Part shown: positions 11,683 through 23,224 of the stretch, piece by piece | How the letters are laid out: each line of letters opens with the position of its first letter | Numbering within the stretch: the stretch's first letter is position 1 | DNA from: Urechis unicinctus | Lineage: Eukaryota; Annelida; Polychaeta; Xenopneusta; Urechidae | Direction of reading: 5' to 3' | Length of the DNA: 64,000 nt | Assembly: GCA_034190875.2 (NCBI GenBank) | Contig: CM067356.1 | Coordinates: forward strand, 17,910,706-17,974,705 | Position numbers and translations under genes: made by a program | The notes under the pieces: generated by a model | Told to the model about the DNA's origin: nothing | Database searches by the model: none | The model's input: the letters and a program-made list of their open reading frames with translations, nothing else

Positions 11683-14222
11683 CCTCAAAAGATTATACAT
11701 ATACTAATTTTGCTTTAAATCAGATGTCATGTATCGACCATTTTTTCTAGTTAGTGATAATGTTTTCAGTAAGGTGCTATGCAGTAATGTTATTCGTGAC
11801 CCAACAATCCCGTCAAATCATAATGCTATATTCTTCACAATAGATGTAAATATTGACAACGTTATGTCTACAGATAGTCAGGGATTCCTGCGAGATGATC
11901 GGCTCTCGTGGAGTCAGGCAACAGAGGTAGATGTTAATCGGTACAAGAGTGAATTGGATATTTTGCTTGATGGTGTGTTTGTATCGCATGCAATACACCG
12001 ATAAGCGGTGCCGTGATAGCAATCACAAAACCGCTATTGATGCATTTTGTAATTCAATTGTTGGCTGTTGTACTCAAGCTGGTAAAGAAACTATTCCGTC
12101 AAAGAAGCCTGTTTCAAGGAAAATTACGGGATGGTTAGAGATTGTAAAACCAGAGAAAGAACGATCACTTTTCTGGCATTGGATTTGGATCGAGTGTGGC
12201 AAACCTAACAAAGGCACTGTGTATGACATAATGAAGCAGTCACGTCATAAATATCATTATGCCGTACGCGCAGCCCAAAAAAAAATTAGTTCGATATAAA
12301 GAAGGCAAAACTGGCTGAAAACGCATGTAGTAATACAGACTTTTGGCGTGAACTAAAAAAGATCAATCCAAACTGTAAGAGTGTACCTACTGTGGTAGAT
12401 AATGCAAGTGGACCAGTGCCTATTGCAAACCTTTTTCTGGATAAATACTCGGCGTTATTCAATAGTGTTCACACAAAGGATAATGAAATGCGTGATGTGA
12501 TGATGAAAGCGGTTAATGCTGGTATTATTATGACAGTGCAAGATATGATGTTATTACATCATCTGTTTTATCTGAATGTATAGGAAAATTGAAGAGTAAC
12601 TAAAGCGATGGCAATCGTGAGCTTTATTCTGACCATTTGATTTACGGGACGCCCAAACTTGCTGGTCTCTTATGTAAACTATTCAGTGCTATGATTTCAC
12701 ATGGCCATACAGCTGATAATTTATTAAATTCAACGATTGTTTCGATACCAAAAGATATGCGATCATCATTAAGTTGTAGTGATAATTACAGGGGAATTGC
12801 ATAATGTAGTTCAATTTGTAAAGTTTTAGATATGATAATTCTTAAACAGTATGGCAATGTTTTATGTACGTCTGATCTTCAATTTGGCTTCAAAAAGGGA
12901 CATTCTACAATCCTTTGCACGACTGTATATAAAGTAACAATTAGTTATTATACACAAAGAAATAGTGATGTTTTTAGTTGTCTGTTAGGTGCTAGTAAAG
13001 CCTTTGACAGGGTACATTATGGAAAATTATTCAAATTGCTATTGCAGCGTAAAGTGCCTCCGCTTATAGTTATGTTTCTTATGGATAGCTATTCGAGACA
13101 GACTATATCTGTTGAATGGAATGCATGCTTATCAAAAGAGTGTCATGTATCAAACGGTGTTAAGCAAGGTGGTGTCATATTATTTACTGTGTACATTGAT
13201 GAGCTGATACAAAGGTTAAAAAAGTCTGGACTAGGCTGTCATATAGGCAGCGAATATGTTGGTGCGCTTGGTTATACTGATGACATTACCTTACTCAGTC
13301 CAAGTCTCATTGCACTGAACAATATGTTGAAAATATGTGAACGATTTGCTGATGAATATAACGTAGTTTTTAATTCTTTGAAAACAAAATGCATAAAATA
13401 TGGCAGGGCAGTAAATGAATTTGATAAGGTGATATTGTATGGCTCTACTATTGAATGGGCTACAACTATTAAACACTTGGGGAACGTCATTGATAACAAG
13501 TTGAATGATTATAGTGATTGCACATCAAAATGTTCTATGTTTAATGTTGCTTTTAACAAAATGATGGGGAACTTTGGAGAGTTGCATAAAAACACATTGT
13601 GTAAATTATTCAATTCCTATTGCTGCAGTTTTTATGGCTCCCAGTTATGGACCATTGATTCTGATGGTTATAGAAAAATATGTGTTCAGTGGAATAAGGC
13701 TGTTAGGCGAATACTCAACCTTCCAATTGCTTCGCACACTTGGGTACTGGGGCCATTAAGTGGCCAACTACACATTAGTGTTTCCTTACGCATAAAAAAA
13801 CGCTGAAAATGATTGTTCAAATGAATCACAGTGACAATGCAGTAGTTAAGTATGTGATCAAACATGCTTGTTCTAATGCCCTTTCACCTTTGGGTCACAA
13901 TATTGCTTACCTTAGACACAAATACAGCATTAATGTACATAATGAGGTGGGGTTCAATATCACACAAATTATCAAGAAAGAGTCGTTAACAGATGAACAG
14001 AATGCTTTTGGTCTGTATCTTAAATACATTGTTTTGTGTTAAAAACAATGAAATTATGATTGATGAATTTGACGATGAAATGATTTATTTGATGATACAA
14101 GATATTTTAGTATCGTAACAGTTTTATCTCTTTTTTCCGTTGAATGTAGCACTATAGTTTAAATTTATGTATCACAATTATTGTTTATGCAGGTACCTTG
14201 AGTACGAAATAAACATATATAT
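11683..14222 (+). mobile_element. Non-LTR retrotransposon fragment, tandem copy 2 (inactive)
   Basis: Same element as copy 1 at about 97-99% identity by eye. It has the longest reverse-transcriptase frame of the three (12832-13806), including TISVEWNACLSKE, SNGVKQGGV-ILFTVYIDEL and GYTDDITLLSP. It carries the shared defects (stop after NYRGIA, Asp-to-Gly at the first catalytic position, missing LSP after QGGV). It also has its own breaks: an 8-base deletion near 11992 in the linker after the endonuclease, extra A residues near 12290 and 13800, an extra ATG triplet near 12503 and a 2-base loss near 12527. A TAA replaces the Lys codon of NKSDG at 12601, shared with copy 3. Confidence 0.9.
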
Positions 14223-14297
14223 ACTACAACCACGTGGAGTGGACGACGTGAAAAATGGTTTTGTTACGGTGGTACCGGGAATTATTACGTCATCACT

Positions 14298-16842
14298 CCT
14301 CAAAAGATTATACATATACTAATTTTGCTTTAAATCAGATGTCATGTATCGACCATTTTCTAGTTAGTGATAATGTTTTCAGTAAGGTGCTATGCAGTAA
14401 TGTTATTCGTGACCCAACAATCCCGTCAAATCATAATGCTATATTCTTCACAATAGATGTAAATATTGACAACGTTATGTCTACAGATAGTCAGGGATTC
14501 CTGCGAGATGATCGGCTCTCGTGGAGTCAGGCAACAGAGGTAGATGTTAATCGGTACAAGAGTGAATTGGATATTTTGCTTGATGGTGTGTTTGTATCGC
14601 ATGCTGTGTTTCAATACACCGATAAGCGGTGCCGTGATAGCAATCACAAAACCGCTATTGATGCATTTTGTAATTCAATTGTTGGCTGTTGTACTCAAGC
14701 TGGTAAAGAAACTATTCCGTCAAAGAAGCCTGTTTCAAGGAAAATTACGGGATGGTTAGAGATTGTAAAACCAGAGAAAGAACGATCACTTTTCTGGCAT
14801 TGGATTTGGATCGAGTGTGGCAAACCTAACAAAGGCACTGTGTATGACATAATGAAGCAGTCACGTCATAAATATCATTATGCCGTACGCGCAGCCCAAA
14901 AAAAATTAGTTCGATATAAAGAAGGCAAAACTGGCTGAAAACGCATGTAGTAATACAGACTTTTGGCGTGAACTAAAAAAGATCAATCCAAACTGTAAGA
15001 GTGTACCTACTGTGGTAGATAATGCAAGTGGACCAGTGCCTATTGCAAACCTTTTTCTGGATAAATACTCGGCGTTATTCAATAGTGTTCACACAAAGGA
15101 TAATGAAATGCGTGATGTGATGAAAGCGGTTAATGCTGGTATTAATTATGACAGTGCAAGATATGATGTTATTACATCATCTGTTTTATCTGAATGTATA
15201 GGAAAATTGAAGAGTAACTAAAGCGATGGCAATCGTGAGCTTTATTCTGACCATTTGATTTACGGGACGCCCAAACTTGCTGGTCTCTTATGTAAACTAT
15301 TCAGTGCTATGATTTCACATGGCCATACAGCTGATAATTTATTAAATTCAACGATTGTTTCGATACCAAAAGATATGCGATCATCATTAAGTTGTAGTGA
15401 TAATTACAGGGGAATTGCATAATGTAGTTCAATTTGTAAAGTTTTAGATATGATAATTCTTAAACAGTATGGCAATGTTTTATGTACGTCTGATCTTCAA
15501 TTTGGCTTCAAAAAGGGACATTCTACAATCCTTTGCACGACTGTATATAAAGAAACAATTAGTTATTATACACAAAGAAATAGTGATGTTTTTAGTTGTC
15601 TGTTAGGTGCTAGTAAAGCCTTTGACAGGGTACATTATGGAAAATTATTCAAATTGCTATTGCAGCGTAAAGTGCCTCCGCTTATAGTTAGGTTTCTTAT
15701 GGATAGCTATTCGAGACTATATCTGTTGAATGGAATGCATGCTTATCAAAAGAGTGTCATGTATCAAACGGTGTTAAGCAAGGTGGTGTCATATTATTTA
15801 CTGTGTACATTGATGAGCTGATACAAAGGTTAAAAAAGTCTGGACTAGGCTGTCATATAGGCAGCGAATATGTTGGTGCGCTTGGTTATACTGATGACAT
15901 TACCTTACCTTACTCAGTCCAAGTCTCATTGCACTGAACAATATGTTGAAAATATGTGAACGATTTGCTGATGAATATAACGTAGTTTTTTTTTAATTCT
16001 TTGAAAACAAAATGCATAAAATATGGCAGGGCAGTAAATGAATTTGATAAGGTGATATTGTATGGCTCTACTATTGAATGGGCTACAACTATTAAACACT
16101 TGGGGAACGTCATTGATAACAAGTTGAATGATTATAGTGATTGCACATCAAAATGTTCTATGTTTAATGTTGCTTTTAACAAAATGATGGGGAACTTTGG
16201 AGAGTTGCATAAAAACACATTGTGTAAATTATTCAATTCCTATTGCTGCAGTTTTTATGGCTCCCAGTTATGGACCATTGATTCTGATGGTTATAGAAAA
16301 ATATGTGTTCAGTGGAATAAGGCTGTTAGGCGAATACTCAACCTTCCAATTGCTTCGCACACTTGGGTACTGGGGCCATTAAGTGGCCAACTACACATTA
16401 GTGTTTCCTTACGCATAAAAACGCTGAAAATGATTGTTCAAATGAATCACAGTGACAATGCAGTAGTTAAGTATGTGATCAAACATGCTTGTTCTAATGC
16501 CCTTTCACCTTTGGGTCACAATATTGCTTACCTTAGACACAAATACAGCATTAATGTACATAATGAGGTGGGGTTCAATATCACACAAATTATCAAGAAA
16601 GAGTCGTTAACAGATGAACAGAATGCTTTGGTCTGTATCTTAAATACATTGTTTTGTGTTAAAAACAATGAAATTATGATTGATGAATTTGACGATGAAA
16701 TGATTTATTTGATGATACAAGATATTTTAGTATCGTAACAGTTTTATCTCTTTTTCCGTTGAATGTAGCACTATAGTTTAAATTTATGTATCACAATTAT
16801 TGTTTATGCAGGTACCTTGAGTACGAAATAAACATATATATA
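14298..16842 (+). mobile_element. Non-LTR retrotransposon fragment, tandem copy 3 (inactive)
   Basis: Third tandem copy. Its endonuclease-to-linker frame is the longest (14255-14938 with the preceding satellite) and its C-terminal frame runs to 16738. It shares the NKSDG stop with copy 2 but the 4-base deletion near 15718 with copy 1. It has its own 5-base duplication (CCTTACCTTAC) just after the YTDD motif near 15905, and extra T residues near 15985. The 3' end again reads AATAAACATATATATA, followed directly by 72-bp satellite. Confidence 0.9.
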
Positions 16843-17700
16843 CTACAACCACGTGGAGTGGACGACGTGAAAAATGGTTTTGTTACGGTGGTATAGGGAA
16901 TTATTACGTCATCATTACAACCTTGTGCGCGGACGACGTGAAAAAAGCTTTTGTTACGGTGGTATCGGGAATTATTACGTCATCACTAGAACCTTGTGCC
17001 GCGGACGACGTGAAAAAGGCTTTTGTTACGGTGGTATCGGAAATTATTACGTCATCACTAGAACCTTGTGCCGCGGACGACGTGAAAAAGGCTTTTGTTA
17101 CGGTGGTACCGAGAACTATTACGTCATCACTAGAACCTTGTGGCGTGGATGACGTGAAAAAGGCTATTGCTACGGTGGTACCGAGAACTATTACGTCATC
17201 ACTAGAACCTTGTGGCGTGGATGACGTGAAAAAGGCTATTGCTACGGTGGTACCGAGAACTATTACGTCATCACTAGAACCTTGTGCCGCGGACGACGTG
17301 AAAAAGGCTTTTGTTACGGTGGTATCGGGAATTATTACGTCATCACTAGAACCTTGTGCCGCGGACGACGTGAAAAAGGCTTTTGTTACGGTGGTATCGA
17401 GAATTATTACGTCATCACTAGAACCTTGTGCCGCGGACGACGTGAAAAAGGCTTTTGTTACGGTGGTATCGGGAATTATTACGTCATCACTAGAACCTTG
17501 TGCCGCAGACGACGTGAAAAAGGCTATTGTTACGGTGGTACCGAGAACTATTACGTCATCACTAGAACCTTGTGGCGTGGATGACGTGAAAAAGGCTATT
17601 GTTACGGTGGTACCGGGAACTTTTACGTCATCACTAGAACCTTGTGGTGTGGATGACGTGCCCGCGGCTATTGTTACGGTGGTACTGGGAATTATTACCT
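16843..17700. repeat. 72-bp minisatellite, right segment
   Basis: About eleven to twelve copies with period 72 (start of GAACCTTGTG at 16989, 17061, 17133 and so on). Because 72 is divisible by three and the unit lacks stops, a 259-residue frame stays open at 16923-17702 (repeat VDDVKKAIATVVPRTITSSL), with a second frame open beside it. There is no start context or flanking coding sequence, so this is not called a gene. Each unit contains TTACGTCATCA, close to an ATF/CREB site. Confidence 0.92.
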
Positions 17701-18235
17701 AAGATAGTTGCCTTACGATCACAAACTGATCTGTTGCCTTCAACTGTCTTAGCATTAAAGTGCGTCCCCTTCAAGTCACACAGAAACTGAACCATTTGGC
17801 AGTAACAAATTGCTTGCTGTTTCTCACTCCTGCAGGACTTACAAGTTGATAAAATGAAAACCACCAACTTGTTATTGACAACAGTGATTTGCATGTTATA
17901 GCGCGGGGTGTCGGTAGGGTTTAAAGATTCCATCTAAGACACCTAATACGACCTGACCCCGCCCCGAGACCACGCCCATCACGAGACGGTCGCCCACCAA
18001 TAGACCCCACCCCCGTTCATAACTTCCATCTCCTCAACACCGGCCTAAATAGTTGTCTTCTGTCTGAAAGTTATGATATGACTTCCAGCGAGTCCATTGG
18101 CTGAATCATAATGGTCTAGCCCAAGCAAACGTGTCAATGATCACGCGATGTTCGTTACGCGCGTCAACAACGTGGACGTTTCTAACTTCTTCCGTGTTCC
18201 AAAAACGCGGCGCATTATATTGGGGCAATAATATT
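17701..18235. other. No gene seen; contains a MITE end
   Basis: Mostly unique sequence. At 18105-18126 the word CATAATGGTCTAGCCCAAGC matches one terminal inverted repeat of the hairpin element at 43979-44117, so a decayed relative probably ends here. No coding region is supported. Confidence 0.45.
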
Positions 18236-18244
18236 GCAAATGCT

Positions 18245-18254
18245 GTGTGTGTGT

Positions 18255-18285
<31 letters not shown>

Positions 18286-18293
18286 GGGGGGGG
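18245..18293. repeat. (TG)n(G)n microsatellite
   Basis: A run of about 14 TG dinucleotides is followed by 24 or more G residues broken by none or few other bases. Length here is likely to be unstable and error-prone. Confidence 0.93.
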
Positions 18294-18539
18294 AGTGGGA
18301 TTTGGTGAATGTATGGATAGGATGTGGGGAACCTCATCGGGTAGAGTATAGGGGTGGGGGAGGGGGCATGACAGAAGTTCTTGAAACGTCTATTCATCCG
18401 TTACCTGGTTACGGAAATGCAAATTATTAAACACCTTGAACTAAGGCCCAGGAAGGCTTCAATGTCGTGCTTAGCATGTGTCTGCAAGAGAGAGAGAGTC
18501 AATGATGGTGAGGCCTGGTTGCCACTGTCGAGTTAACTA

Positions 18540-18895
18540 CGACTGACGAGTTTTGGGTCACTAACGAATTTAGGACCACTGACGAGTTTAGGATCACTGG
18601 CAAGTTTAGGGCCACTGATGAATTAAGGACCACTGACGAGTTTAGGGTCTCTGGCGAGTTTTACACTGACAGGCTGTATTCGTCATCTAGGCTTGCTATT
18701 TGTGTATATGGTATTCTCTGACGTGTATGGGTCTGTGGTGAGTCGGGGGCTCTGATGAGTCGGGGTCTCTGATGAGTCGGGGTCTCTGATGAGTCGGGGT
18801 CTCTTGCGAGTCGGGGTCTCTGGTAAGTTGGGTCTCTGGTGAGTCGGGGTCTCTTGTGAGTCGGGGGCTATGGTGAGTCGGGTCTCTGTCAATGG
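18540..18895. repeat. Two short minisatellites (GACGAGTTTAGG; GAGTCGGGGTCTCT)
   Basis: At 18540-18665 diverged copies of ACTGACGAGTTTAGGACC occur. At 18728-18895 about ten copies of a 17-18-bp unit GATGAGTCGGGGTCTCT follow. No coding content. Confidence 0.85.
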
Positions 18896-18924
18896 GTACA
18901 GAAAGACGGTGAGGTTAAACTTAC

Positions 18925-19230
18925 CTTACGACGGTATGAGTTCGGGCGGAGCACGGTTACTGCGTCTGGCACACGCTGCAAGCGGGGCGTCGCTTGGTGG
19001 TAGAGTTGCTGTATCACTCGCCGATAATCCCGGCTGAGAGCGAGGCTCGTTCCGAAATATCCCAGGAAGATTCACCTGGAGGAAGGTGTCTCGTACTCTA
19101 TTCCAGCCGGTGTCGTGCCGCAGCTCGCAATGACTCACCTCCAATGATCAAACACACCGGCGGCAGCGTGAACCTACGACGAGTTTAAAGACGGCCCAGC
19201 CACTACTCTACCAGTGACAGGCGGAGAAGC
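18925..19230 (-). other. Candidate untranslated first exon (minus strand)
   Basis: A GC-rich minus-strand block ends in a near-perfect donor, CGTCGTAAG then GTAAGTTT, at 18925/18924. A 72-residue open frame (19144-18926) stops just before the donor, which fits a 5' UTR better than coding sequence. The next good minus-strand acceptor upstream of a start codon is at 7929, where the ATG lies one base inside the first coding exon of the membrane protein gene. If joined, the retrotransposon array would sit in an 11-kb first intron. This link is inference only. Confidence 0.35.
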
Positions 19231-19339
19231 AGTGAAGGCGGAGAAGCAGTCAAGTGGAACTGAGTAAGACCGCCCACCTGACTGACCTCAGTCAACTCCA
19301 AACACTCGCCTTAAACACCATCCCCCACCCCCGGCAAGG

Positions 19340-19612
19340 CGAGTCCGCTTGATGAAGCCGCCTGGTGAGTCCGCTTGGTGAGTCTACCTGATGAGTCCGC
19401 TTGGTGAGTCCGCTTGGTGAGTCCACCTAATGAGTCCGCTTGGTGAGTCCATCTAGTAGGTCCGCTTGGTGAGTCCACCTGATGAGTCCACTTGGTGAGT
19501 CTGCTTGGTGAGTCCAGCTGATGAGTCCGCTTGGTGAGTCCATCTAGTGAGTCCGCTTGGTGAGTCCATCTAGTGAGTCCGCTTGGTGAGTCCGTCTAGT
19601 GATCTGTTGGCC
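19340..19612. repeat. 13-bp minisatellite
   Basis: About twenty copies of GTGAGTCCGCTTG and variants (GTGAGTCCACCTGAT, GTGAGTCCATCTA). Each unit includes a GTGAGT donor-like word. Confidence 0.88.
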
Positions 19613-21855
19613 AACAGCTTACCGCCCCGCGTGGAGGTCACATGACTTTTAACTATTTTCTTTGCCGATAGGGATTATTATCACTTCCTCTTGTGGCTAT
19701 GTTCCTTGCACATACGATTTTTATTTCCCTATCCCACCCTCCACTGTTTTCCTGTCTTGATGTAATTTATTTAAATGTACAACCTTTTCATGTCGTGGTG
19801 GCTATTTTCTCCCCCACCTTTGCTGTGTGCAATGTATTTTTGTTTATGCAATTTCTTATATGCACCTGGCTTAAATAAATAAGCCCATTTATCAACTCTA
19901 ATCATGTTTTATCTTTCACAGCAAACTAGTTGCAAGGTTTTTGTTTTAACGCTCATTACTCCTACAATTTCAGTCCACTTGATTTTACTATATGACCACC
20001 AATCATAAAATATATTTTGTCCATGATAATTAGATTTTTCCATGTGTCAATTTCCCAGAACTTTAAAATAAAGATGGCTATGTGTTGCACAACAGTGAAT
20101 TTTGGTAATATTTTCACACCATAATTTCACCTTCGTTTATTAAAACAATTACTTTAGCGCCTCATTATTTATTATTGCAGAGGAATTATATTGGGAGACC
20201 ATTATCTCGCTTAAATTACCACTCAGCCCCTGCATTCACCCGATTTACCAATGGCAATACCGGTCGCTTCTTGAAATAAGAAATATGAATATCAACACCC
20301 TTTTCGATCTTAATTCATGTTCAGAGATGCTAGGGACAGGATGAGACCCATTTTCGATTACCTTACCCCCTACCCTTTCCGTGCCCACCACGTCGGGGTT
20401 TGTGTACACATGATTTCTTTTGCTCCAATTTCTTCAACCCAGCAGATAAATATGAATGCGAAGAACTCGTGATTTTTCTAATATAAGCATCGGTAATTAC
20501 TAAGTATTAGAATCATATGAAGAAATCAGTTTTCGCGGACCTTGCAGCGAACTGATTGCGATGTAAAACCACGTGCAGAATTTGACTCGAATGTTTACTT
20601 GTATTGAGTAGTAATTTTTAGAACTATGTATTTGGCGTAAGGAGACTCCCGAGAATCTCGGGCCTGGTGAATCAGCTATGACAAAGGGGTATGCTGTAAG
20701 GGACAGGAAGCGGCCCTTCTGCGGGAGAAAATGGGAGAAGCGAAGATGAACTTTCTTGAGAACTTGCACGAGACATTAAACAGAGAATGAAATCCAGGTA
20801 TTACTGGATCAGGTCGGGTATAAAACCCGTATGGAGAGATGAACTAGCAGCCATATCACAATGTGAAGGAAGATTTATTTTGAAGAATGTGTGATCAACT
20901 GGGGCCCTGGGGGTTGTCATTGCTTTCTTTGTCCATTGGGGTTGGAGGGGGGTGAGGGCGGAAGCTATGATGCTGTTGACAGTCGTACATGACACGTGAC
21001 TTGGTAACACGGTATAACGGCCTCGGGACCAGCCTGGACATTTCAGAATCAGCCTGCATACGCCTGTTGCTTCATCGACTCCAAGTTTACCAAAGTAAAA
21101 AGCAACTTATTAGATGAGTGTTTCTTAAACGTTTGATATGTGAACAGGGTGAATGGCGGGAACGGAATTAGCGGGGGTGCAATAAGACCGGAGGCAGGAT
21201 GAAATCAAGTCGCCGGTGAACGATATTTGGCGTGAAATACTCGAGTGAGTAAATGAGACTGAAATAATTGAAGAAGCTCGGGCGTACATGATAATCTTGA
21301 GTGTCACGTGCCCTAACGGTGTCACCATTGGCGCCAACTCGCGTGCAGTGCATGGAGCGTATGTGTCAAAGATGGCTTAGTTATTTGAAGATATACAAAC
21401 AACAATCGTTATACATTTATTATGCTTGAATCCGACCTTGTTTCAATGTGGTAGTAATCAATCAATACATTCAGTCAAGAAATCTTGAAGCATATTTTTT
21501 AAGTTTTGAGTTTTTAAAAGTTTTGATGATGATTATAGCGCCATCAGTTGACATCAGTGACACCCTGGATGACGTCATCGTCTCACGTGATCACCTGACC
21601 GGAAGTCAATACACGCGTCTTCGCGGGAAGATGTCGACTCCACGGAACTCCCACTTTTACTCCCTATGGGCGGGACCAGACACACGTAAGAGGGAGCCAC
21701 CTTTAATCACTCGACTTCAGATTGCCATATCAGTGCATTCATTAGCAGAATCATCCTTTATAACGTACCGCTGGTCAGTTGAGACTTGTCCTCAGTGTTA
21801 TTGGCGCACGGCAACTTGGGCGAGTCTGAGACGAGAGTAAGACGATGTCTGGCCA
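19613..21855. other. Intergenic sequence, no gene supported
   Basis: AT-rich to about 20.5 kb and mixed after that. Several open frames of 60-130 residues (20500-20769 minus, 21448-21840 plus) lack recognisable motifs, paired splice sites or codon character. A TGACGTCA-like element (GATGACGTCATCG) occurs at about 21568. Confidence 0.4.
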
Positions 21856-21859
21856 TAGT

Positions 21860-21955
21860 GCGATGAAGAGAGAGATATAGAGAGGGTTCGTACTATATAG
21901 ATAGAGATATAGAGATAGAGAGAGAGAGATTATAGAGAGAGAGAGATATAGGAGA

Positions 21956-21990
<35 letters not shown>

Positions 21991-22118
21991 ATATATAGAG
22001 ATAGATATATATATATTCTATATATATATATCTCTATCTAAGGAATCTATATATATATATATATATCTATATCTATATATATATGTATATATAATATATA
22101 TATATATATATATATCTC
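21860..22118. repeat. (GA)n/(TA)n low-complexity tract
   Basis: AGAGAGATA- and TATATA-type simple sequence. It is self-complementary in places (TATAGAGATAGATATATAT versus ATATATCTCTATCTA). Confidence 0.92.
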
Positions 22119-22379
22119 TACAGTAATCGTATTTTGATTCGTAGTCGGTGATTAATATATTTACTAAGATTCGTGGTGAATTGGCGTTGATTGTCCGACG
22201 GCTGTATCGTCCGGTGTTCCGGAAACATCCCACGATATCTTGGAAGACGCCAGTGTGCTATCGCTTGGGGATCGCTGAATCTTCGTGCAATTCATGACTG
22301 CCGGTTACATCCCACTTGTCTTGTGCACAACGTTAGTGTGCTATTGTTTGTGAAAGCTGGTATCTTCGTGGTAGCAATG

Positions 22380-22650
22380 CGTGTGTTCGAAAAAGCAGAA
22401 TTCACTGTGCACAAACAGTTATGTTTGATTGATACCGTGAGCGAAGCGGTATGATACATCGAGCAATGACAAAAAAAACATAATGACACGCGCGAATCGA
22501 GGTAAAAGTTTTTGTGTACGAACAAGCAGAATTATGTAATACGCTCGAACAGAAAATTTTCTGAGGTGTGGATACCGATACTGAGCGAATGCGGTATGAA
22601 GTACGAATGAGGCGTGACAAAAAACATAATGACACGCGCGAGTTGATGTC
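22380..22650. repeat. ~125-bp tandem duplication
   Basis: Two diverged copies share GTGTNCGAANAAGCAGAATT, TGAGCGAANGCGGTATGA and the exact word ACATAATGACACGCGCGA (about 22480 and 22625). The origin is unknown. A short repeat of GTCTACTGTAGCGTTATGAC follows at 22731-22795. Confidence 0.7.
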
Positions 22651-22962
22651 TCTGCGGTAACCCTAAACCCGAGTCTCGGGTTGATGACACAAGAGCCAGT
22701 CTTCTCAGGCTGCGGGAGATCAATGCAATATGTCTACTGTAGCGTTATGACAGACCGCGTGTCTACTGTAGCGTTATGACAGACTGCATGTCTACCGGAG
22801 CGCATGGATATACTCGGAATACGCCAAATGTTGACAATTGTCGCTGGGCAAGTGTTCAGTGAGGTCACAACTCGATATGAGAAGCTCTTCCCATTTAGAT
22901 CTAGCCTGGTCATACGTTTTCCAAGGTGGATTCCCTGAAACATACATTTTTCAGAACTGTAA

Positions 22963-23214
22963 AAATTACTGATATGGTTTGTGCTGAATATTGTGTATGT
23001 CTATGAGGGATTCCAATATCTGGTCAAACACCTGCTGTCTTGTTCCTAGCGTCAATTCGCAGTGCTTTAGAAACAAGGCGGTGTTGCTTGTTAAGTAAGA
23101 ATCCAACCGTTTCACGGTTTCCTTGACCTTGTGGACCGAAACATAAATTTGGGGTTGGTTTGAATCGATGTCCTCAAATGTTTGGTTCGTCCTGTCCCAT
23201 TTCTTCTTACGCAC
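22963..23214 (-). CDS. Unassigned short open frame (82 codons)
   Basis: A minus-strand frame with protein-like composition (KKKWDRTNQTFEDIDSNQPQ near the start, LTLGTRQQVFDQILESLIDI near the end) and no ATG; it opens in CAA-rich DNA at the edge of the 42-bp satellite. It could be an exon or a transposon relic. The upstream side on the minus strand is satellite, and no partner exon was found. No family recognised. Confidence 0.25.
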
Positions 23215-23224
23215 ACGTTCTTGT

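Noticed and set aside
16923..17702. 259-codon frame VDDVKKAIATVV repeat as a possible repetitive protein
   Set aside because: Period of 72 keeps two frames open, there is no flanking unique coding sequence, and the units lie in the same satellite that hosts the LINE; kept only as a finding.
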